From: Cylindrodendrum hubeiense
Taxonomy: Eukaryota; Ascomycota; Sordariomycetes; Hypocreales; Nectriaceae
DNA length: 64,000 bases
Direction of reading: 5' to 3'
Assembly (NCBI GenBank): GCA_014621425.1
Contig: JAANBB010000001.1
Span: 372,001 to 436,000 of the forward strand
Positions 56,954 through 64,000 of this stretch are shown piece by piece; positions within the stretch are counted from its first letter, which is position 1; each line of letters begins with the position of its first letter. The notes under the pieces were generated by a model. That model had not been told where the DNA came from. It did no database searches and saw only the letters and a program-made list of their open reading frames with translations. The translations under genes and the position numbers were made by a program.

Positions 56954-58208
56954 ATGAGCACCGTCGACATCTACAACAGCCCGGTCGTCGCGCCACCGGA
57001 TGGCGTAACATCCAACTTTGATCGGGGATGGTCCAGTGTGCAGATGACGACGATAATCGTCTTCGGCGTCACCTACTTTCTCGCCACCGTCTCCTTGGTG
57101 CTTCGCTACATCACCAGCGCTGTCATTGTGAAGCAATGGGAGCTGGATGTCGGTGAGTTTGGGCGCTTGGCTTGGGTGTCTGGATACGAGCTTACACGCG
57201 CATAGTTCTGATCACACTAGCATGGGGCGCGGCCTTGGGATACTTTGTTTCTGTCAGTTTCTGTATGACATATGGCTGGGGACAGCACGCATGGGATATC
57301 ACCATCGCAGAGGCCACTCAGTACTACAACGTAAGATGGCGTCTCATGTTGAAACGGTTGAGCCATGACTGACAAAAATAGTATCTCCTCCCTACGACAC
57401 TGACCTACATGTGGAGCCCGACCCTGACGAAACTATCCATCTTGACCGTTTTACACAAAATCAGCCCGTCACTATGGTTCCGAGTCAGCGTGTATGCCGT
57501 CGCCGTCATGCTAGTTGGATACACAATCACCTTCACGGTCCTCCTCTCTGGACCCTGTAACCCTGTCGACGCCGGGAACAGCGTCTGTCTCAACAACCTG
57601 GCCATTGCGCAGGTGGCCTTGAACATCTTTACCGACTTATCCATCATGATTCTGCCTCTGCCCACGCTGCATAAGCTCCAGATCAAGTTTCGGCAGAAGG
57701 TGGTGGTCGGCGGCATTCTGTGCCTCGGGTCTGCGTATGTACTCAATGCTATAGGCTGCATATTCTCTGCTAACGGAATCCTAGTGTCCTCATTGCGTCC
57801 ATCGCCAGAGCCCCGTACGTCAAAATCATGGCCACGAGCATCGACTTTTCCCGCAAGCAGGCCGAGGCGGGCGTGTGGTCGCTGGTCGAGCTGAACTTTG
57901 GCATTCTCTGCAACAACTTGATGCGCCTCAAGCCATTCCTCAACCGCTACCTTCCCAAACTTCTTACCATTCTCGGCCTCTCGTCAGGACGGTCAAAACA
58001 ACAACCCGAGAGCTCCACCGCCCGGGGCGACAGGAGTAACTGGCGCCGAGGCAAGCCCTCTCACAGCTATCAGCTGCGCAGCCTGGAGGCCAATGAGCCC
58101 CGGCGCAAATACGAAAACGACAATGATGTCAGCGACGGATACGGAATTGAGGGGTCTGACAAAGCTGCGTCGCGCCAGAATGGCAGCACCGAGAGCATCT
58201 TGAGGTGA
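56954..58208 (+). CDS. Rhodopsin-domain (Pth11-like/SAT4) integral membrane protein
   Basis: Four exons with introns near 57,153, 57,330 and 57,738. Seven membrane helices typical of the fungal rhodopsin domain: TTIIVFGVTYFLATVSLVLRY, VLITLAWGAALGYFVSVSF, then WSPTLTKLSILTVLHKISP, SVYAVAVMLVGYTITFTVLL, NLAIAQVALNIFTDLSIMILPLPTLHKLQ and the last helix after SARAPY. PCNPVDAGNSVC is the conserved Cys loop, and LPLPTLHKLQIKFRQK is the family's signature loop. The cytosolic tail has many Arg/Ser and ends in TESILR. Such proteins are proposed surface receptors or sensors in fungi. No CFEM domain is present. Ligand unknown. Confidence 0.85.
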
Positions 58209-60496
58209 TGCAGGGAGAGGGGTGTCTCTGGGTACTGCCAGGGTGCTTGTATTAATATTAGTTAATGTATAAATCAAGGACAAGAATACACAATGGGCTC
58301 GGCGCTCATGGCTCAGGATCCCCATACGTTCTTGGCTGCTGCAGGGCGCCAGTGACTCATAAGCATGCAGATTTCGTGAACGTCAATTGCTCAATGCGTC
58401 CTACTGCACATGAGCCGCGAGATTTACGAAAAAACAGGGGCAGTGCAGGGATTACTGCCGAGGCAAAACCCGACGATGCGGCCCAGACAGGCAAAGCCGA
58501 GGGGACAAACGAGTAGCATGGAATATTTTGTGTCAACATGGCGCTCTTTATTTGCCACGGCCGCGGCCAACGAAGCTTCCCTGGATTTTCTCTGGTTTAG
58601 TGACAGTCACGGGATGTAGATCACTTGCCGGATGCATTGTTCATATTGTTAGTGAGATATCAGTCGGGCAGAATATTCGCATGCTGATCAAGGCTGCCCG
58701 CTTCCCCAGACGCCACAATCCTGTTCCTGCATCTCCAGCCAGCACGACAGGGGCATTTCAGCCCATATTCTCACGCTTCGTCAGCTCCAGTTACGTAGAT
58801 GATGCTCATGCAACACTTTATCCGGGTGACAGCCTCTGACGGGCGCAGGTCTCAGTTACCGCCTCCGCGCGCACGACTGTGCCCGGCCAACACATCCCCA
58901 GATAGCATATCGCGGGGTGACAGACGTGGTGGTGGGTAGTTGACACTCTGACTCGAGGCTGTGCCGCATTCTGGCTCAAAGAGGCGTCGCCACACATGCG
59001 CAAAGAGAAGCCATACAGGTTGGTATTCGGAGTGTGTATGCTTTTGTGAATAGATGCATTTGGAACAGCGACGCTGAAGGATCCTTGAGAGTTGGTGGCG
59101 CACAATACATGACTGGGGTGTGCCCACGTCTGTCATGTCTTTCTTTGTCAAGTGTCGGGATATGAAAAGTCCGACAGGGATCCTTGCGCCCCGTCACACC
59201 CTTTGGAATAAGGATTCCGCTTCCACGCACAACCGGTACCGCACATTCAAACCGCGTCTATCCCGGCAGTCAGCCCTGCCTATTCTTCCCATGCTACGCT
59301 CTCTACAACCCTCAATCCTACACTGGCATGGATACATCGTGCAACACGTTGGATGTGACAAATATCCACAATCCAGGAAACAGGGCTGTTTTTCGAACGT
59401 AGCATCCAAATTATAAACCCAAGGAGGAGATGAGAATACATACTGCTCTTGATCGGGCGTGTACAATAATCTTACCCGTCAGTCGGAATGTGGTGTGGTG
59501 CAATTTTGGTGGTTGCGTGTCAACCTACCCTACACCAAAAAAACATGATGATCGCAATGAAAACCCCGTTACAAAATTCTAGGCTTTAAAGCTCAGCTAT
59601 TTATCTGCCGTTTGCTGCGATTTATTTTATCTGTAGAGATAGGTGACACAGTTCTCCCCTTCTTGGTGTTCACTGCCTTTTTCCATAGACTGGTAATAGC
59701 GAGATACAGCAAGTTTTTAACGCAAGATAAATTGCAAGTCAAACAACTATTATACAGCCAAATAAAAAATATTCGATCAGATGGTTTTCATAACTTTCCA
59801 TTTTATTTCGTGCGTGTATTTCATCTTTCTTTCAATGGGAATCGAACTCGACGGGGTAGATGCGTAGTAATGGTCATACGAAAATGATGTAGATGTCGCA
59901 TCACATTAAGTTTAATCCTCCAAATGCTCAAGGTTGGAATAGTAATTTCACTCTATAAGGTTCTTTAACTTTACCGCCGGAGAACATTAACGTTGATGAT
60001 GAAGCCGGTTGTAAACCGGTATGGGCTCAGCTAACTATCCTCACGGAAGTTACAAGTATACGGGAGCAAAAGATGGAAGTGGAAGGGGAAAATGTGCTTT
60101 GTTCTTCGTAATGAGGTCTGCTGGAGTTACAGTAGTCTATATTATTATATCAGAGGCCCGGAAATCACTGTCATGATGTCCTGCGTCATCACTACGCGAG
60201 ACTTGGTATCTTCCTGGAATGTCCTGTTGCTGCTCCATTGAGACCCATGAGCAAACGCGGTGGACACCCGTACTCCTGAATGCAACCCTAGTGTCGCACT
60301 CACCACTGTCACTTACAGTTTGGCGTTGTAACGGGAAGGTTTATTCCGGGTTAAAAAAGTGCGTTACGTTTCCCATAAAAACTTCAATTGTTTCAACACA
60401 TGACTTATATAATATTCTTAGCAGACTATCATTTTACAGGGCTCAATCAGCGCGTTCAACCACTTTCTCCGTGACATTCCTAGCATCCCTTCAAGC
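58209..60496. other. Long intergenic region, 2.3 kb
   Basis: Between the rhodopsin-domain gene and the 3' end of the P450. Short frames at 58,265-58,839, 58,818-59,466 and 59,612-59,887 show no domain features and no intron-linked extension. The 59.5-60.1 kb part is AT-rich. Confidence 0.5.
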
Positions 60497-62196
60497 CTAC
60501 AGACCAACGGTTCTAGCTTCCGAAGCAGTAATCCACTCCTTCAATTTGGACTCGGATCGCGCCTTCAAGCCAATCTTGAACGGCTTCGGATCGGTGGTCA
60601 AGGCTGTTGGGTTAGCGGTGCACTCGATGGCATCCATGTCGGGGCGGTCGGCTGCATTTCGCGCGGGGAGGATTTGAAACGCCGTAATAAGGCGGATGTA
60701 GGCCGTGTAGAGCTCGCGATTAGCCAAATGCGAACCGGCGCACATTCGTGATCCTGCGCCGTATGCGTAGTGGGGTGTACCGCCCTCTTTGTCATCAAGA
60801 AAGCGCTCGGGGATGAACTCGTAAGGGTTGTCGAAGCGTTTGCTGTCATAATCTGCCGCATAGGCATTCTACAATTCATAAGTCAGATTGGTCTTTTGAG
60901 GAATGCCACTACAACATACCATGAAAAAGGTTGTACCCGCTGGAATGACGGCCCCTTGGTAAGGTATATCCTTGATGCTTTGGCGAGGAAGGCAGATGGG
61001 AATAACAGTCCAGTATCGAAGCGTCTCCTTGACCAAGGCAGTGACATAGGGAACCTTTTCTTCCAGAAGACCTCTCTCCCATGACTCGCCATTCGGATAA
61101 ACTTCCTCAATAGCTTCCAGAGCTTTGGCTTGCACGGCTTGGCCTTCAGGGCTTGACAGATACGCTAGGCCCATGACGAGATTCACAGGAACAGTATCCA
61201 GACCGGCAGATACCATAGTCAGGCAGATGGACTTGATTTCAGCTGAGGTTCCTGTTAGTACATTCATCTTGATAAAGTATTGCGAAATATCTCACCTTCA
61301 TTCAACTTGGCATCAGGATCCTTCAAAATGTTTCCGGTGATGCACGGCTTGTCGGTTCCCTCTGCAATTTGCTTTTTGAGGCCGTTCAACAAGTTTGTCA
61401 AGTATGTATCTCGCCTGACTCTGAATTCTTGCGCTGAAGTGTTCTGCTTGCTCCAGAGACGCATAAGCGGGACGTAGTCTTGCCAGTTGTTGCTCGTGGA
61501 CCGAAAGTTGGAGATTTCGCGCTCCACATACGTAATCTCCTGGAGCAGCTCATCATCGATGTTGCCGCCGATGCGGCAGCCATAGTTGAGAGTCAAAGAT
61601 GTGTTGAGGGCAAATCTAGCGAAATAGGGCGACGGGTCAATATCCAAAGTGCCGCCCTGGCAGTCCTGGAGCATTTCCTTGATACTGGTCGTGGATTCCA
61701 GATCCAGAATAGGCATGTAGGACTGCACGGCTGGGCGGTTGAGAGCGGTGCCAGCCGCCTTGCGCCGAGCCTTGCAAGACGCCATCCCATGGCGAGGTTC
61801 CAATGGTGAAGCCCTGGGATGAAGAGACGACGGAGTGAAAGGTATGGAAAGTGGGGCGAGAAATGAGTGCAGACTGATGGGTGATCCAGATGTGCTTAAC
61901 TGACTCGTATGAGTTGGCAAAGACGATGCGCTGTATACGGTTAGGAGGCTGCTTTAAATATGTTAAAACTCACATACCCTATTTCCGAGTCGTGTTTGAA
62001 AGACAGGACCGTACTTGGCCGCCCATTTCTGCGTGACACGGGCGTGATCTGTGCCCAACTGCCAAAGGTTTCCAAAGATGGGAACGCCGGGGATCTCGGG
62101 AAGACCCTTGATCTTGGGGGTGTCGGTCGCGTTTAGAAACTTGATCAAAAGATAGATGACGACAACGCCGATGGCGTACAGTATTTGATTAGACAT
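60497..62196 (-). CDS. CYP504-like cytochrome P450 (phenylacetate hydroxylase type), frameshifted
   Basis: Four introns. The N-terminal membrane anchor MSNQILYAIGVVVIYLLIKFL precedes the proline hinge GLPEIPGVPIFGN. Family features are HQSALISRPTFHTFHSVVSS, SKQ..., I-helix SICLTMVSAGLDTVPVNL, the ExxR helix VKETLR, and the haem loop HYAYGAGSRMCAGSHLANRELY with the Cys ligand. The sequence matches the phenylacetate 2-hydroxylase / 3-hydroxyphenylacetate 6-hydroxylase group. One extra base near 61,790, between TSPWD and SCKARRK, shifts the frame, so the reading frame from the anchor does not reach the haem part. Divergent with homogentisate 1,2-dioxygenase, it fits conversion of phenylacetate to homogentisate in the ER membrane. 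Confidence 0.82.
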
Positions 62197-62678
62197 GTTG
62201 AAGTTGTTGGCGAGTGATGACAGAAGCAGCTCACAGTACCGTCCTCATGATCTTACTTATGCTGCTGCGAGGGATGTCACATCGGCAACCCGCATCATGA
62301 AACGTCACAGGTTGAGATCCCCGCGTTTTCGGAATCGGCCACGACCAGTTACATGCAGCGGATAAATAATCGCATAGACTTTGAGCAGGTTGTCTTGAAG
62401 TAACGTGTTCCCGAATCCGACTCCGCGGGTTGATTCCGATTCCGTGCCGATTCCAGACCCGCCAGGCTAGACACGGCTTAGCGTCCCGTCGGTTACTCAG
62501 TCTTGAGGATCCTCCGAGATGTAAATCATCGGGCTTTGTATAAAGAATGAGGTGCTGCAATACACGGAAATTCCGATATTGCGGGTGCTATCTTACGGAT
62601 TGGTTGTCTAGTGGAACAACTCGGAGCCCTTAATCCATTTTGCTCATAGATTCTCTCACTACTCTCCACCTATTAGCC
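62197..62678. promoter_or_regulatory. Bidirectional promoter of P450 and homogentisate dioxygenase
   Basis: 482 bp shared by two divergent genes of one pathway. It contains repeated CCGA(A/T)TCC-type elements: CGGAATCGG (62,330-62,338), a CCGAATCCGACTCCG run (62,411-62,425), GATTCCGATTCCG (62,432-62,444) and CCGATTCC (62,447-62,454), besides another ATTCCGATA near 62,568. Such CGG-rich repeats are plausible sites for a Zn2Cys6 regulator. Confidence 0.5.
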
Positions 62679-64000
62679 ATGCCTCCATCGGTGTTCCCAA
62701 CTGCTGAAAAGTACCAATACCAGAACGGTTTTGGTTGCTATCATGAGTATGTATAAGGTGAAATACTGAACCTTCTATACTATATACTAATTATCATAGG
62801 ACTGAAGCTATTCCAGGATCGCTCCCCGTAGGCGCCAACTCCCCGCAGAAGCCCCCCTACGGCCTCTACGCGGAAAAGTTCTCGGGCACTGCCTTTACTG
62901 CTCCGAGACACAGCAATCTCCAGTCATGGCTATACCGTATCTTGCCGGCCGCAGCACATCGCCCGTTTGAGCTCTCCAAGACACAGCCCTCGGGTCATTC
63001 GCTACAAGGCAGCGTCCCACAGTTCACGCAGGTCCCGAACCAGTTGCGATGGGATCCTTTCGATATCGCCGACGACGCCGATTTCGTAACTGGGTTGCGA
63101 CTCGTCGCGGGCGCAGGCGACCCGGCCATCAAGTCCGGCTTGGCGATTCATGTCTACGGCGCGGGCCGCAACATGGACGCTCATCAGGCCTTTTACTCGG
63201 CCGACGGTGATTTTCTCATCGTCGCACAGCACGGCTCTCTGGATATCCAGACTGAGTTTGGCAGGCTGCTTGTGCGCCCCGGCGAGATTGCCGTGATACC
63301 CCGCGGAATCCGTTACAGGGTTGATTTGCTGCAGGGCCCCATCCGAGGCTACATACTCGAGCTCTTTGAGGGACACTTTCAACTTCCCGAGCTGGGACCC
63401 ATCGGATCAAACTGTCTGGCAAACGCCCGAGATTTTCAAGCACCGGTGGCTGCGTACGAAGATGACGAGACCGAGTGGCGTATCACGGCCAAGTTTGGCA
63501 ACCGGCTGTTTGACGCTATCCAGGATCACAACCCATTCGACGTCGTCGCTTGGCACGGCAACTATTATCCTTACAAGTACGACCTCGGCAGATTTAATAC
63601 CGTGGGAAGCATCAGCTACGATCACCCAGACCCAAGCATCTTCACTGTTCTCACAGCTCCGAGCCCCATCGCGGGCACAGCAGTCGCCGACTTTGTCATC
63701 TTCCCGCCACGCTGGCTGGTCGCTGAAGACACGTTCCGACCGCCGTGGTATCACCGCAATACCATGTCTGAGTTTATGGGCCTGATCTCTGGGGACTACG
63801 ACGCCAAGGCGGCAGGCAAGGGTGGCTTCCAGCCTGGCGGCGCGTCTCTGCACAACGTCATGGGTGCTCATGGACCAGATTCGCAGACGTTTGAAAAGGC
63901 GAGTAATGCTGAGTTAGCGCCGCAGAAGGTTGGAAGTGGAAGCATGGCGTTCATGTTTGAGAGTTCTTTGATGTTGGGCGTTACTGAGTGGTCCTTGAAC
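62679..64000 (+). CDS. hmgA: Homogentisate 1,2-dioxygenase (partial, runs off the window)
   Basis: Two exons so far (62,679-62,746 and 62,800-64,000), 423 codons, no stop before the window end. The fold marks of the enzyme are all present: [11 protein letters not shown] at the start, LVVAQHG-like cupin strands, [16 protein letters not shown], and [27 protein letters not shown] with the iron ligands His and Glu six residues apart, then [15 protein letters not shown] with the third ligand His. It opens the ring of homogentisate to maleylacetoacetate in phenylalanine, tyrosine and phenylacetate breakdown. About 20 residues are missing at the C-terminus. Divergent to the CYP504-like gene. Confidence 0.96.

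Noticed and set aside
59820..59860. GAATCGAACTCG resembling a minus-strand tRNA T loop
   Set aside because: The stem does not pair and no other tRNA arms were found upstream or downstream.

Overview
The window reads as nuclear DNA of a filamentous ascomycete (Pezizomycotina). Genes are split by short GT-AG introns, mostly 45-70 nt and several with a CTAAC-like branch point. The gene content is typical of such fungi: siderophore transporter, Zn2Cys6 regulator, GMC oxidoreductase, CYP504-type P450, Pth11-like rhodopsin-domain protein, fungal mitochondrial carrier and BTB, F-box and ankyrin proteins. I do not assign a genus. Gene spacing is wide and lineage-specific and broken genes are common, as in accessory or subtelomeric DNA.

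Layout. 0-9.4 kb: a C2H2 zinc-finger gene with an in-frame stop, a quinone-reductase-like dehydrogenase, a BTB protein, an HpcH/HpaI aldolase and a mitochondrial carrier. 9.9-13.8 kb: a siderophore-iron transporter with two exact GATA-type iron-regulatory motifs upstream. 13.8-16.2 kb: a fused pair of dead genes, a truncated 2OG-Fe(II) oxygenase joined to a large unknown protein carrying four in-frame stops. 17.5-26.2 kb: secreted GMC oxidoreductase, SnoaL-like protein, MFS exporter and an aldo-keto reductase with a stop at codon 7, possibly a small tailoring or catabolic group. 28-38 kb: sugar transporter, frameshifted F-box-like gene, secreted EGF plus beta-propeller protein and a type II membrane protein. 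38-39.3 kb: a secreted repeat protein with three related hydrophobic helices, two ending in Lys-Arg, which looks like a Kex2-processed peptide precursor. 43-55.4 kb: NmrA-like protein, GNAT acetyltransferase, Zn2Cys6 regulator with a 16-bp tandem array in its promoter, dead amino-acid permease, ankyrin protein, dead ankyrin gene and a phosphotransferase-family kinase. 57-64 kb: rhodopsin-domain membrane protein, then a divergent pair of CYP504-like P450 (frameshifted) and homogentisate 1,2-dioxygenase, a phenylacetate/homogentisate catabolic pair running off the window end.

The most interesting object is the Lys-Arg-delimited repeat precursor at 38,014-39,338. The most unusual global property is how many genes carry one or a few coding lesions. 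This could be true decay, possibly including C-to-T repeat-induced mutation, or assembly error; only reads or RNA can separate these. All exon boundaries below were read by eye from GT-AG signals and frame continuity.
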